Shown piece by piece: positions 19,671 through 29,094 of a stretch of DNA of 64,000 bases. The translations under genes and the position numbers were made by a program. The stretch is taken from positions 62,001-126,000 of the forward strand of contig NZ_VRKN01000007.1 of the NCBI RefSeq assembly GCF_008080435.1. The letters are read 5' to 3'. Source of the DNA: Enterobacter asburiae. GTDB lineage: Bacteria > Pseudomonadota > Gammaproteobacteria > Enterobacterales > Enterobacteriaceae. The notes under the pieces are model-generated. The model did not search any database and was not told the DNA's origin. It saw only the letters and a program-made list of their open reading frames with translations. Within the stretch, counting starts at the first letter, position 1. Every line of letters starts with the position of its first letter.

Positions 19671-20137
19671 CAGGCATCCTGATGTTGTTCAGTACCTTCG
19701 CCAGCTTGCTGCTGCAGATAGTTCATGAACAGCGCATCAAAGTTAACTGGCGCAAGGTTCAGTTGCGGGAATGTACCGCGAGAAACCAGGCTGGTGATGC
19801 ATTCACGCGCATACGGGAACAGAATGTTCGGGCAGTACGCACCCAGGCAATGCGCCATCTGGTTGCCTTCGATACCGCCGATAGAGAAGATGCCGCCCTG
19901 CTGTACTTCACACAGGAATGCAGTTTCTTCGCCCAGAGACGCGGTAACGGTCACACGCAGCACGACTTCATACACGTCATCTGCCAGTTGGGTAGATGCG
20001 GTATCCAGATCAAGTTTAACCTCTGGCTGCCAATCTTTCTGGAAAACATGTGGCGCATTTGGCGCTTCGAAAGAGACATCCTTGGTGTAGATGCGCTGGA
20101 TCTGGAAAGTCATCTCGGTGTTGTTTTGTTCTGACAT
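19670..20137 (-). CDS. secB: Protein-export chaperone SecB
   Basis: A 155-residue acidic chaperone that keeps preproteins unfolded and passes them to SecA; it acts as a tetramer in the cytoplasm. The conserved [16 protein letters not shown] segment near residues 12-27 and the [16 protein letters not shown] region around 105-120 form the substrate groove and tetramer interface. Length is the same as in E. coli. It follows grxC by 32 bases and overlaps gpsA by one base, so yibN-grxC-secB-gpsA probably form one transcript. Confidence 0.97.
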   Translation of the reverse strand: MSEQNNTEMTFQIQRIYTKDVSFEAPNAPHVFQKDWQPEVKLDLDTASTQLADDVYEVVLRVTVTASLGEETAFLCEVQQGGIFSIGGIEGNQMAHCLGAYCPNILFPYARECITSLVSRGTFPQLNLAPVNFDALFMNYLQQQAGEGTEQHQDA

Positions 20138-20169
20138 GGAAATACCCTTTTTAATTGTCCTAAAGTCTC

Positions 20170-20421
20170 TTAGCGCAGCAGCGGATCGAGTCCGCCACGG
20201 GCGTCGAGCGCATACAAGTCATCACAGCCGCCAATGTGCTGCGCATCAATAAAAATCTGCGGAACCGTCGTGCGACCACTACGTTGGATCATCTCTTCGC
20301 GTTTAATCGCATCACCATCGATCGGCAGTTCCTGGAACGTGACGCCTTTGCTGTTCAGCAGCGCTTTCGCACGGTGGCAGAACGGGCAAGTTGCTTTGGT
20401 GTAGATCTCAATATTGGCCAT
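20170..20421 (-). CDS. grxC: Glutaredoxin 3 (GrxC)
   Basis: An 83-residue dithiol glutaredoxin that reduces disulfides and glutathione mixed disulfides, including those of ribonucleotide reductase. The active site is CPFC at residues 11-14, where I recall CPYC in E. coli; the rest of the fold (TVPQIFI cis-proline loop, GGCDDL glutathione contact) is unchanged. The frame includes an upstream GTG codon, but the ATG at 20421 gives the family start MANIEIYTK. It lies between yibN and secB on the same strand. Confidence 0.95.
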   Translation of the reverse strand: MANIEIYTKATCPFCHRAKALLNSKGVTFQELPIDGDAIKREEMIQRSGRTTVPQIFIDAQHIGGCDDLYALDARGGLDPLLR

Positions 20422-20432
20422 CACTGAACTCC

Positions 20433-20864
20433 TTATTTACCGCGAACTAAAGGAAGATTTTCTCCGCTCCAGCCGGAAATACCTTCTTTCAGCACCGTTA
20501 CGTTTTCGAAGCCTGCTTTATGAAGCGCGCTGGCAGATTCCTGTGCCTGCATGCCGGTCGCATCCACAACGATAATCGGCTGGGCTTTGTGTTTTTCAAG
20601 CTCACCGACGTTGTTCGCTTTGATTTCAGCTGGCAGCAGGTTGATTGCGCCCGCAATGTGACCTTTGCGGAAATCGTCACGCTGACGCAGATCGACCACG
20701 ACGGCATCTTCTTTGTTAATCAGACGCGTCGCTTCACCACGGGTGATAACCTTAATTTTAGACGTCAGGCTCTTAAATGTGGTGAACAGCACAGCAGCCA
20801 GCAGGCCAATCCACGCGATGCTCAGAACCGGATGGCGGCTAACGAATTGCATAATTTCTTGCAT
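20433..20864 (-). CDS. yibN: Membrane-anchored rhodanese-like protein YibN
   Basis: A 143-residue protein with an N-terminal membrane helix (about residues 12-30) and one cytoplasmic rhodanese domain (about 40-140). Where active rhodaneses have Cys, this protein has Asp ([12 protein letters not shown]), so sulfur transfer by the standard mechanism is unlikely. The cysteine I recall two residues before the glutamate in E. coli YibN is Ala here as well. The family has been linked to the YidC membrane insertase; that is outside knowledge. First gene of the yibN-grxC-secB-gpsA-cysE group. A TATACT-like -10 (20911-20916, minus strand) lies upstream. Confidence 0.92.
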   Translation of the reverse strand: MQEIMQFVSRHPVLSIAWIGLLAAVLFTTFKSLTSKIKVITRGEATRLINKEDAVVVDLRQRDDFRKGHIAGAINLLPAEIKANNVGELEKHKAQPIIVVDATGMQAQESASALHKAGFENVTVLKEGISGWSGENLPLVRGK

Positions 20865-21110
20865 GGAGGGTAACTACTCCCGACTAAGTGATAAAAAAAA
20901 CCAGGACAGGAGTATACCTGTGCGTTCTGGCAAATACAGCCAGCGACAATAACCTAATCCATTTTCTGCGGCATGCCACCTAAAAAATGCCTCAAAATGG
21001 TCTGGTCAGTACCTTGCCCCTGCGCTTTCTTTGATCTTCTGCGGCTATTTGATCGATTCAGCTGTAGTAAAATTACGCAAATTTTGACTCTTGAGCATGA
21101 GGTTGTCGCA

Positions 21111-22655
21111 ATGTCGGTTTCTAAAAAACCTATGGTACTGGTGATTCTGGATGGCTATGGCTACCGTGAAGACAGCCAGGATAACGCTATTTTCAACGCC
21201 AAAACCCCGGTCATGGATGCGCTGTGGGCGAAACGTCCGCATACGCTGATTGACGCGTCTGGCCTGGAAGTGGGCCTGCCGGACCGTCAGATGGGCAACT
21301 CCGAAGTCGGTCACGTAAACCTGGGCGCCGGGCGTATTGTGTATCAGGATCTGACGCGTCTGGACGTTGAAATCAAAGAACGCACCTTCTTCTCCAACCC
21401 AACGCTGTCTGGCGCGGTCGATAAAGCCGTTGCCGCTGGCAAGGCCGTACACATCATGGGCCTGCTCTCTGCTGGCGGCGTTCACAGCCACGAAGATCAC
21501 ATCATGGCGATGGTTGAACTGGCCGCTGAGCGCGGTGCGGAAAAAATCTATCTGCACGCCTTCCTGGACGGTCGCGATACGCCACCACGCAGCGCAAAAG
21601 GCTCCCTGCAAGCCTTCGAAGACAAATTCGCCGCGTTGGGTAAAGGCCGCGTAGCGTCCATCATTGGCCGTTACTACGCCATGGACCGCGACAACCGCTG
21701 GGATCGCGTTGAACAAGCCTATGACCTGATGACCCTGGCAAAAGGTGATTTCCAGTTCGCGACCGCTGTTGAAGCGCTGGAAGCGGCTTACGCACGTGAT
21801 GAAAACGACGAATTCGTGAAAGCGTCCGTGATCCGTGCTGAAGGCCAGGCCGACGCCGCCATGGAAGATGGCGACGCGCTGATCTTCATGAACTTCCGCG
21901 CTGACCGCGCGCGTGAAATCACCCGTGCATTCGTCAACAGCGACTTCGACGGTTTTGCCCGTAAGAAAGTGGTAAACCTCGACTTCATCCAGCTGACTGA
22001 ATACGCGGCAGACATCAAAGCGCCTTGCGCGTATCCACCCGCCTCGCTGGCCAATACCTTCGGTGAGTGGATGGCGAAGAACGACAAAACGCAGCTGCGT
22101 ATTTCCGAAACTGAAAAATACGCACACGTGACCTTCTTCTTTAACGGCGGCGTTGAAGAGCCGTTCAAAGGCGAAGACCGCATTCTGATCAACTCCCCGA
22201 AAGTAGCCACCTACGATCTGCAGCCAGAGATGAGCTCTGCCGAGCTGACGGAAAAGCTGGTTGCGGCCATCGAGAGCGGCAAGTACGACACCATCATCTG
22301 TAACTACCCGAACGGCGATATGGTGGGGCATACCGGGGTGATGGAAGCGGCAGTGAAAGCGGTTGAAGCGCTGGATCACTGCGTTGAGCAGGTTGCGAAA
22401 GCGGTTGAATCCGTTGGCGGCCAGCTGCTGATCACCGCTGACCACGGTAACGCTGAACAGATGCGCGACCCGGCGACCGGCCAGGCGCACACGGCCCATA
22501 CCAACCTGCCTGTTCCGCTGATTTATGTGGGTGGTAAATCACTGAAAGCAGTGGATGGCGGCAAGCTTTCTGACATCGCGCCAACCATGTTGACGCTGAT
22601 GGGGATGTCAATCCCTGAAGAGATGACTGGTAAGCCGCTGTTCATCGTGGAATAA
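21111..22655 (+). CDS. gpmI: 2,3-bisphosphoglycerate-independent phosphoglycerate mutase GpmI
   Basis: A 514-residue Mn-dependent enzyme interconverting 3- and 2-phosphoglycerate in glycolysis; exact E. coli length. The alkaline-phosphatase-type metal sites are visible: VILDGYG near residues 10-16, the nucleophile serine in GNSEVGH at about 62-68, and the C-terminal [10 protein letters not shown]. The phosphotransferase insertion with DGRDTPPRS is intact. The frame continues 46 codons upstream, but the ATG at 21111 gives the conserved start. Transcribed divergently from yibN. A terminator hairpin begins at the last base of its stop codon. Confidence 0.97.
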   Translation: MSVSKKPMVLVILDGYGYREDSQDNAIFNAKTPVMDALWAKRPHTLIDASGLEVGLPDRQMGNSEVGHVNLGAGRIVYQDLTRLDVEIKERTFFSNPTLSGAVDKAVAAGKAVHIMGLLSAGGVHSHEDHIMAMVELAAERGAEKIYLHAFLDGRDTPPRSAKGSLQAFEDKFAALGKGRVASIIGRYYAMDRDNRWDRVEQAYDLMTLAKGDFQFATAVEALEAAYARDENDEFVKASVIRAEGQADAAMEDGDALIFMNFRADRAREITRAFVNSDFDGFARKKVVNLDFIQLTEYAADIKAPCAYPPASLANTFGEWMAKNDKTQLRISETEKYAHVTFFFNGGVEEPFKGEDRILINSPKVATYDLQPEMSSAELTEKLVAAIESGKYDTIICNYPNGDMVGHTGVMEAAVKAVEALDHCVEQVAKAVESVGGQLLITADHGNAEQMRDPATGQAHTAHTNLPVPLIYVGGKSLKAVDGGKLSDIAPTMLTLMGMSIPEEMTGKPLFIVE

Positions 22656-22686
22656 TCGCTCCCCATGAGGGGAAAGGCGATTTTTT
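22655..22686 (+). terminator. Intrinsic terminator of gpmI, overlapping the envC start
   Basis: Stems ATCGC/GCGAT and TCCCC/GGGGA (with an AAG bulge) are followed by six T. The loop holds ATGA, which is also the only in-frame ATG for envC. Reading into envC therefore depends on read-through or a separate promoter. Confidence 0.82.
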
Positions 22687-23948
22687 CAATCACATGGGTC
22701 GTGAAGCCGCTTAGGTTATCAGTCAGACCTCTGTTTTACGCCAGCGCACTCAGCGCTGGCGTATTGCTGTGCGCCGCATCCGCCCACGCGGATGACCGCG
22801 ACCAGCTGAAATCCATTCAGGCCGATATCGCCGCCAAAGAGCGTGCGGTACGCCAACAGCAGCAGCAGCGCTCCTCTCTGCTCGCCCAGCTTAAGCAGCA
22901 GGAAGAGGCGATCTCCGCCGCCACACGTAAACTCCGTGAAACGCAAAACACCCTCGCCCAGTTGAATAAACAGATCGACGAGATGAACGCGTCGATTGCC
23001 AAACTGGAGCGCCAGCGTGATGCGCAGGAGCGCAATCTTGCGGCACAGCTTGATGCCGCCTTCCGCCAGGGTGAACATACCGGACTCCAGCTGATCCTCA
23101 GCGGCGAAGAGAGCCAGCGCGGCCAGCGCCTGCAGGCCTACTTTGGCTATCTGAACCAGGCGCGTCAGGAAACGATCGCGCAGCTGAAGCAGACGCGCGA
23201 AGAGGTCTCCACGCAAAAAGCTGAGCTGGAAGAGAAGCAGAGCCAGCAGCAGACGCTGCTCTACGATCAGCAGGCCCAGCAGGCGAAGCTTGAGCAGGCT
23301 CGCAACGAGCGTAAGAAAACCCTTTCCGGCCTTGAATCCTCCATTCAGGAAGGTCAGAGCCAGCTGAGCGAAATGCGCGCCAACGAATCAAAACTGCGTA
23401 ACAGCATCGCCCGTGCGGAAGCGGCGGCGAAAGCGCGTGCCGAAAAAGAGGCTCGCGAGGCGCAGGCCGTTCGCGACAAACAGCAGGAAGCGTCCCGCAA
23501 AGGAACCACCTACAAGCCAAGCGAGAGCGAACGTTCCCTGATGTCGCGTACCGGCGGTTTGGGCTCTCCTCGCGGCCAGGCTTTCTGGCCCGTTCGCGGT
23601 TCAATTCTGCATCGCTATGGCGAACAGCTGCAGGGTGAGCTACGTTGGAAAGGGATCGTTATCGGTGCGTCTGAAGGTAGCGAAGTGAAAGCCATTGCCG
23701 ATGGCCGCGTGATTCTGGCCGACTGGCTGCAGGGTTACGGACTGGTGGTGGTGGTCGAACACGGTAAAGGTGATATGAGCCTTTACGGCTACAACCAGAG
23801 CGCGCTGGTCAGCGTCGGCACGCAGGTGCGCGCAGGCCAACCCATCGCCCTTGTGGGCAGCAGTGGCGGTCAGGGCCGCCCGTCACTCTATTTCGAAATT
23901 CGTCGTCAGGGTCAGGCGGTCAATCCACAGCCGTGGTTGGGAAGATAA
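22665..23948 (+). CDS. envC: Murein hydrolase activator EnvC
   Basis: A 427-residue periplasmic factor that activates amidases AmiA and AmiB at the division septum under FtsEX control. An N-terminal signal peptide ends at about AASAHA. A long coiled coil (about 45-290) follows, rich in Gln, Glu and Arg. The C-terminal LytM domain (about 315-425) is degenerate, as is normal for EnvC, and includes WKGIVIGASEGSEVKAIADG and SLYFEIRRQG. The start is uncertain: ATG 22665 lies in the gpmI terminator loop without a clear ribosome binding site; a GTG at 22701 is the next option. The MRGKAI N-terminus resembles the one I recall for E. coli EnvC. Confidence 0.93.
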   Translation: MRGKAIFSITWVVKPLRLSVRPLFYASALSAGVLLCAASAHADDRDQLKSIQADIAAKERAVRQQQQQRSSLLAQLKQQEEAISAATRKLRETQNTLAQLNKQIDEMNASIAKLERQRDAQERNLAAQLDAAFRQGEHTGLQLILSGEESQRGQRLQAYFGYLNQARQETIAQLKQTREEVSTQKAELEEKQSQQQTLLYDQQAQQAKLEQARNERKKTLSGLESSIQEGQSQLSEMRANESKLRNSIARAEAAAKARAEKEAREAQAVRDKQQEASRKGTTYKPSESERSLMSRTGGLGSPRGQAFWPVRGSILHRYGEQLQGELRWKGIVIGASEGSEVKAIADGRVILADWLQGYGLVVVVEHGKGDMSLYGYNQSALVSVGTQVRAGQPIALVGSSGGQGRPSLYFEIRRQGQAVNPQPWLGR

Positions 23949-23951
23949 GTT

Positions 23952-24884
23952 TTGCTTCAATTTCGTCGATTGGTTTTCTCCGTCGTCAGCGCGCTGGCGC
24001 TGGCTGCACCGGTATATGCAGGTAAACTCGCTATCGTGATTGATGACTTCGGTTATCGTCCACACTATGAAAATCAGGTGCTGGCGATGCCGTCGGCCAT
24101 CTCTGTCGCCGTCCTTCCAAATGCCCCCCATGCGCGTGAGATGGCGACCAAAGCCCACAGCAGCGGTCATCAGGTGCTGATCCACCTGCCCATGGCACCG
24201 ATCAGCAAGCAGCCGCTGGAAAAAGATACCCTGCGCCCGGATATGAGCAGCGAGGAGATCGAGCGCATCATCCGCGACGCCTACAACAAAGTGCCGTATG
24301 CCGTTGGGCTGAACAACCATATGGGCAGCGCGATGACATCAAGCCTGTACGGGATGCTCAAAGTGATGCAGGCGCTGGAGCGTTACAACCTCTACTTCCT
24401 CGACAGCATGACCATCGGCAACAGCCAGGCGATGCGTGCCGCTCAGGGAACGGGCGTAAAGGTGATTAAGCGCAAGGTGTTCCTGGACGATACCCAGAAC
24501 GAAGCCGATATCCGCATGCAGTTTAATCGCGCGGTACAGCTGGCCCGCCGCAATGGTTCAGCCATTGCCATCGGTCACCCGCACCCATCTACCGTTCGCG
24601 TCCTGCAGCAAATGCTGCCGACCTTGCCTGCCGATATCACGCTGGTGCGTCCGAGCGATCTGCTGAACGAGCCGCAGGTGGATACCTCTACACCGAATTC
24701 TGCGCAACCCTCCCCGACAGCGCCGCGTAATCCGTTCCGCGGCGTGAAGCGCTGTGTACCGAAGCAACCGCCTGAACCGGTCTATGCGACCCGCTTCTTC
24801 TCTGTGATTGGTGACAGCATCAGCAACAGTACGCTGGTGAAATACGTCCAGCAGCAGTGGCAGGGATGGGGTAAGAAAGCCTGA
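23952..24884 (+). CDS. yibQ: Divergent polysaccharide deacetylase family protein YibQ
   Basis: A 310-residue secreted protein of the DUF610 / divergent polysaccharide deacetylase family. It starts at a TTG (MLQFRRLVFS after initiation) three bases after the envC stop, with GGAAG upstream; the same start and signal peptide (cleavage near APVYAG) are found in E. coli YibQ. The NodB-like fold shows IDDFGYRP, HLPMAP, NNHMGS and IGHPHP, the putative metal-site segments. The real substrate is unknown; linkage to EnvC suggests a cell-wall role. The stop is three bases from the stop of the convergent glycosyltransferase. Confidence 0.93.
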   Translation: MLQFRRLVFSVVSALALAAPVYAGKLAIVIDDFGYRPHYENQVLAMPSAISVAVLPNAPHAREMATKAHSSGHQVLIHLPMAPISKQPLEKDTLRPDMSSEEIERIIRDAYNKVPYAVGLNNHMGSAMTSSLYGMLKVMQALERYNLYFLDSMTIGNSQAMRAAQGTGVKVIKRKVFLDDTQNEADIRMQFNRAVQLARRNGSAIAIGHPHPSTVRVLQQMLPTLPADITLVRPSDLLNEPQVDTSTPNSAQPSPTAPRNPFRGVKRCVPKQPPEPVYATRFFSVIGDSISNSTLVKYVQQQWQGWGKKA

Positions 24885-24887
24885 CAC

Positions 24888-25688
24888 TTATTTCGCAATC
24901 TGAGAGTCCGTTTGCTCGTTAGCAACGGGCTCTTTTTTCTCCTGATGCTGATACCAGGATTTGAAATACTTCAAAAAACTATAGGCTGTGGCATACAGCC
25001 CTGTCGCCGCCCCCACTTTGCCCTGACGCCAGGCACCGCTAAACAGATACCATTTGAAAAAAGCGCCGATGGCGCTGATTACGCCGCGCCCGATAGAGGG
25101 CCGTATTTTTTGATGTTGAACCAGACGGGTTGAATAACAGTTTAATTTGTTAAAAAGTTCATGCAGCGTGGGAAACGTATCATGTTTTACGTAGCCCGGA
25201 ATACGCGCACAACGGAGAAAACCTTCGACCTGATCGTCTACCGGTCGGTTATTAAACCGGGACTGTTTACGGTTAAAAAGCCGCACAGGATAATCGGGGG
25301 ATGAAACAGGATAGATCGTCCGGACTTCTTCACCCAGAACAAACCAGTGGCGGCATATTCGCCATGCCATTCCGGCGTCTGGCTCATCGCCTGCTTTTAA
25401 CGTTAAAATGGCATCAACCGTTTCCTGGTCAAGAATTTCGTCGCTGTCGATGCACAGGACCCAGTCATTGCTGGCTAAGGATATGGCATGGTTCATCTGC
25501 TCGCCATGCCAGCCAAATTTTTTATAGACGGGTAGCAGTCCAAAGCTTTCACAAATATATCGTGTTTTGTCCGTACTGCCTGAATCGACGACGACAACTT
25601 CATCCGCTATTTTTAAAAGAGGCGGGATAACATCGTGCAATAATCTTTCAGAATTAAACGTTAATAAGCAGACCGTTATTTTAAACAT
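24888..25688 (-). CDS. Glycosyltransferase family 2, WaaE/LgtF-like
   Basis: A 266-residue GT-A glycosyltransferase. The N-terminus has the nucleotide-sugar site VVVDSGSTDKT (about 33-43) and the DxD-type metal motif CIDSDEIL (about 80-87), both close to the equivalent motifs of WaaE at 43471 in this window. The C-terminal third is basic and aromatic, with FFKWYLFSGAWRQGKVG, a likely membrane-contact region. It probably adds one hexose to the LPS core; donor and acceptor are unknown. It lies alone on the minus strand beside a divergent two-gene glycosyl unit. In E. coli K-12 a different transferase, yibD/waaH, sits between yibQ and tdh. Confidence 0.8.
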   Translation of the reverse strand: MFKITVCLLTFNSERLLHDVIPPLLKIADEVVVVDSGSTDKTRYICESFGLLPVYKKFGWHGEQMNHAISLASNDWVLCIDSDEILDQETVDAILTLKAGDEPDAGMAWRICRHWFVLGEEVRTIYPVSSPDYPVRLFNRKQSRFNNRPVDDQVEGFLRCARIPGYVKHDTFPTLHELFNKLNCYSTRLVQHQKIRPSIGRGVISAIGAFFKWYLFSGAWRQGKVGAATGLYATAYSFLKYFKSWYQHQEKKEPVANEQTDSQIAK

Positions 25689-25814
25689 TTTTCCACTCTC
25701 AATAGCAGCCTAAATTAATATTATTAATACTATATAAATGAGTAGAGACGATTAAAGTCCTGAATCACACTTTTCAAATAAGCACGCTTGAAATTTTGTC
25801 TAATCCTGAAGCGC

Positions 25815-25859
25815 AATAAAATAGAAAAATCTATTTTATTTCAACAGATTCTTTATAAT
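25815..25859 (+). promoter_or_regulatory. Promoter with 10-bp inverted repeat before the GT4 gene
   Basis: AATAAAATAG (25815-25824) and its exact reverse complement (25831-25840) flank six A/T bases. A consensus -10, TATAAT, is at 25854-25859, 35 bases before the ATG of the plus-strand glycosyltransferase. The right arm covers the region where the -35 should be, and no good -35 hexamer is seen, so the repeat may be an activator or repressor site. Confidence 0.55.
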
Positions 25860-25893
25860 GCAGTCAGATGAAGGGTAGCACACGGATTCAGAC

Positions 25894-27099
25894 ATGCCGC
25901 ACAAAAGTAAAATTCTCCTCCTGGACACGGGTAAAGAATGGGGGGGAGGCACCAACAGTATGCTTGAGCTCCTGAAGCGAATCAATCGCGATAAATTCGA
26001 TATTACCTGTTGTTTTTACAGTGATTATAGTCGTGCTGAAGGTGAGACAATTGGCCAGGTGCTCAACGGCATCGGGATCCCGCTCATCGTGATCCCTCAA
26101 CGTCAGCAGCCGGTCTGGGCCAAATTGTTGAAGGAAGCGGGACGTAGCCTGCTGTTTTTCTCACGCAGTGCCCGCAAGGCATTGACGCGTCATGTGGATA
26201 TTATGTGGCGCATCAAGCCTAACGTCAGCAAAATCGAAACCCTTTTCACGCAGGGCGGTTTCGATACGCTCTATATGAATAACCAACCGGGCTCAAATGA
26301 GGAAGGCTATCTCGCGGCAGCAAAACTGCAGGCGCGGTTGATTCAGCACTGCCGCATTGAACCTGTTTTGACCCCACCGCTGGTGAAGCTGGTTAATGCC
26401 CATGCCACAAAAATCATCGCCGTCTCGCACGGCGTTGAACGCGTGTTGCTTCAGCATGGCGTCCGGCCTGAACTGTGTACGACGGTCAATAATGCCATCG
26501 ACATCCACCAGCCTTTACCTGACCGACGCGCGATGCGCCAGCGCCTGAACATTGATGACGACACGTTTGTGTTCGGCAGTATCGGGTCGTTAATCCCTCG
26601 CAAAACCAACCACCACACGCTGGAGGCGCTGGCGCAGTTCAGCCAGAAGCATCCCCAGGCGAAATGGAAAATGGTGCTGGTCGGCGAAGGTGGCGAACGC
26701 CGCGCTTTAGCGGAACAGGCCCGAGTGCTGGGAATTGAACACCACGTCATCTTTACCGGCTTTCAGAATACCCCGTTTGATTACCTCGCTACGTTTGACG
26801 CCTTTATTCTCGCCTCAAAAAGCGAAGGGCTACCGCGTGTGGTGCTGGAAGCGATGCTTCTCAATATCCCGGTGATTGGATCTCAGGTGACCGGCACGGC
26901 GGAATTGATTGATCATGATTCGACAGGGCTGCTCTTCCCCTGGAGCGATGTTTCACAACTTGCACAGCATCTGGACAATATCTGGGCAGATGCGGAGCTG
27001 CGGGCTCGACTGGCTGCGGCTGCATACCAGAACGTCTGTCATACCTATGCCATCGAAAACTATGTCAGCGGTGTCGAAGCCGTGCTTGGTGCGCACTAA
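25894..27099 (+). CDS. Glycosyltransferase family 4 (GT-B), LPS core type
   Basis: A 401-residue GT-B protein. The N-terminal domain begins with a glycine-rich turn (DTGKEWGGGTNSMLE). The C-terminal nucleotide-sugar domain contains SIGSLIPRKTNHHTLEAL, VLVGEGGERRAL, and the donor-site motif SKSEGLPRVVLEAMLLNIPVI, whose glutamates match the EX7E pattern. It lacks membrane segments and so probably acts at the inner face of the inner membrane on lipid-A-core. First gene of a two-gene plus-strand unit; the next gene is 15 bases on. Sugar and acceptor are unknown. Confidence 0.83.
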   Translation: MPHKSKILLLDTGKEWGGGTNSMLELLKRINRDKFDITCCFYSDYSRAEGETIGQVLNGIGIPLIVIPQRQQPVWAKLLKEAGRSLLFFSRSARKALTRHVDIMWRIKPNVSKIETLFTQGGFDTLYMNNQPGSNEEGYLAAAKLQARLIQHCRIEPVLTPPLVKLVNAHATKIIAVSHGVERVLLQHGVRPELCTTVNNAIDIHQPLPDRRAMRQRLNIDDDTFVFGSIGSLIPRKTNHHTLEALAQFSQKHPQAKWKMVLVGEGGERRALAEQARVLGIEHHVIFTGFQNTPFDYLATFDAFILASKSEGLPRVVLEAMLLNIPVIGSQVTGTAELIDHDSTGLLFPWSDVSQLAQHLDNIWADAELRARLAAAAYQNVCHTYAIENYVSGVEAVLGAH

Positions 27100-27114
27100 C
27101 CAAACGAGATAACT

Positions 27115-28029
27115 ATGTTTAAATTTCTTAATGCTCGCTATCGTCATATCACCGGGCGACACAACATTCCTTATAGCTCTCTGCCCGTGACGGGCGCACT
27201 TGCTGCGGTGGATTCTATTGTGATTCCGTGTACCGGCGCAGATTTCGTCGAAGAAGCATTACTCTCTGCCACCTTCGCGGAACGTTATGCCACCGGGGCG
27301 AGCGAAATCGTCATCGTCAGCGATCAACCTGAATCCGCCTTTGGGGTACTGCCGCCTAAAACCCGCGTCGTGACGCTTAACCTTCCGGTTCGTGAGGAAG
27401 GTTACCGCTATAAGCAGATCTACCTCAGCCGTCTGGTGAAGCTTAACGCCCCGCTGCAGGCACGCGGTGAAGGGATACTGATGATCGATTCCGATCTCAA
27501 CCTGCTGAAGATGCCCGAGATCAAGATGGCCGATATGCACATCTACTCCAGCTTCCGTCAGGGCAAGATGATTGCCAAGCTTGACGGTGCGCCAGCGGAG
27601 AAGGTGCCGGCGTATTACAAAGAGACGGTGCGCCCGTATCTGGTCGATCACGTTAACGGCGCGTTTCTTGCGGCAAACAAAAAAACCTGGCGCCGCATCT
27701 GCCCGCTGTGGCTGACGCTGTTCCAGGATACCTGGGAGCTGATGGACGACACGCAGCCGCCGACCGATCAATTACCCCTCGCCGCGCTGCTGGATATGCT
27801 GGATTTAAAAACGGTCAACCTGGGCGACTGGATGAACTGGCCGGTCTCCAAGAAGATCGGCGGTCAGGAAGCCGTGGTACCGAAAGAGGTGATTGGTGCG
27901 CACGGCGGTTTCCCACTCTCCGAATGGCAGAAGTATCTTGAATCGCCGGATAACAAACTGTTGTTCAAAGGTCAGGACTACACCCGCAAGGTGCGTTACC
28001 TGACGGACGAAGAGAAAAAGAATCAATGA
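27115..28029 (+). CDS. Uncharacterised protein, probable GT-A glycosyltransferase
   Basis: A 304-residue protein that I cannot assign to a named family. A central MIDSDLNLL (about 122-130) looks like the DxD motif of nucleotide-sugar transferases, preceded by a Rossmann-like stretch beginning DSIVIPCTGADFVEEAL and by a VVTLNLPVREEGYRYKQ segment. VNGAFLAANKKTW resembles the acceptor-site region of GT-A folds. No signal peptide or membrane segment is evident. It follows the GT4 gene by 15 bases, so a role in decorating the LPS core is likely but unproven. A strong terminator follows at once. Confidence 0.6.
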   Translation: MFKFLNARYRHITGRHNIPYSSLPVTGALAAVDSIVIPCTGADFVEEALLSATFAERYATGASEIVIVSDQPESAFGVLPPKTRVVTLNLPVREEGYRYKQIYLSRLVKLNAPLQARGEGILMIDSDLNLLKMPEIKMADMHIYSSFRQGKMIAKLDGAPAEKVPAYYKETVRPYLVDHVNGAFLAANKKTWRRICPLWLTLFQDTWELMDDTQPPTDQLPLAALLDMLDLKTVNLGDWMNWPVSKKIGGQEAVVPKEVIGAHGGFPLSEWQKYLESPDNKLLFKGQDYTRKVRYLTDEEKKNQ

Positions 28030-28054
28030 AAAAAGGGGCCTGAGGCCCCTTTTT
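28030..28054. terminator. Bidirectional terminator between the glycosyl unit and tdh
   Basis: AAAAAGGGGCC-TGA-GGCCCCTTTTT is a perfect GC stem flanked by A- and T-runs. It starts directly after the plus-strand stop and two bases before the tdh stop, so it can end both convergent transcripts. Confidence 0.93.
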
Positions 28055-28056
28055 GA

Positions 28057-29085
<1,029 letters not shown>

Positions 29086-29094
29086 CACACGTCC

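Noticed and set aside
21045-22499. 484-residue open frame antisense to gpmI
   Set aside because: Shadow of gpmI codon usage; no start signal or recognised domain.
25872-25882. AAGGGTAGCAC, partly like an RfaH ops element
   Set aside because: Only the GGTAGC core matches; a six-base match is expected by chance in a region this size, and it lies 10 bases before the start codon instead of in a long leader.
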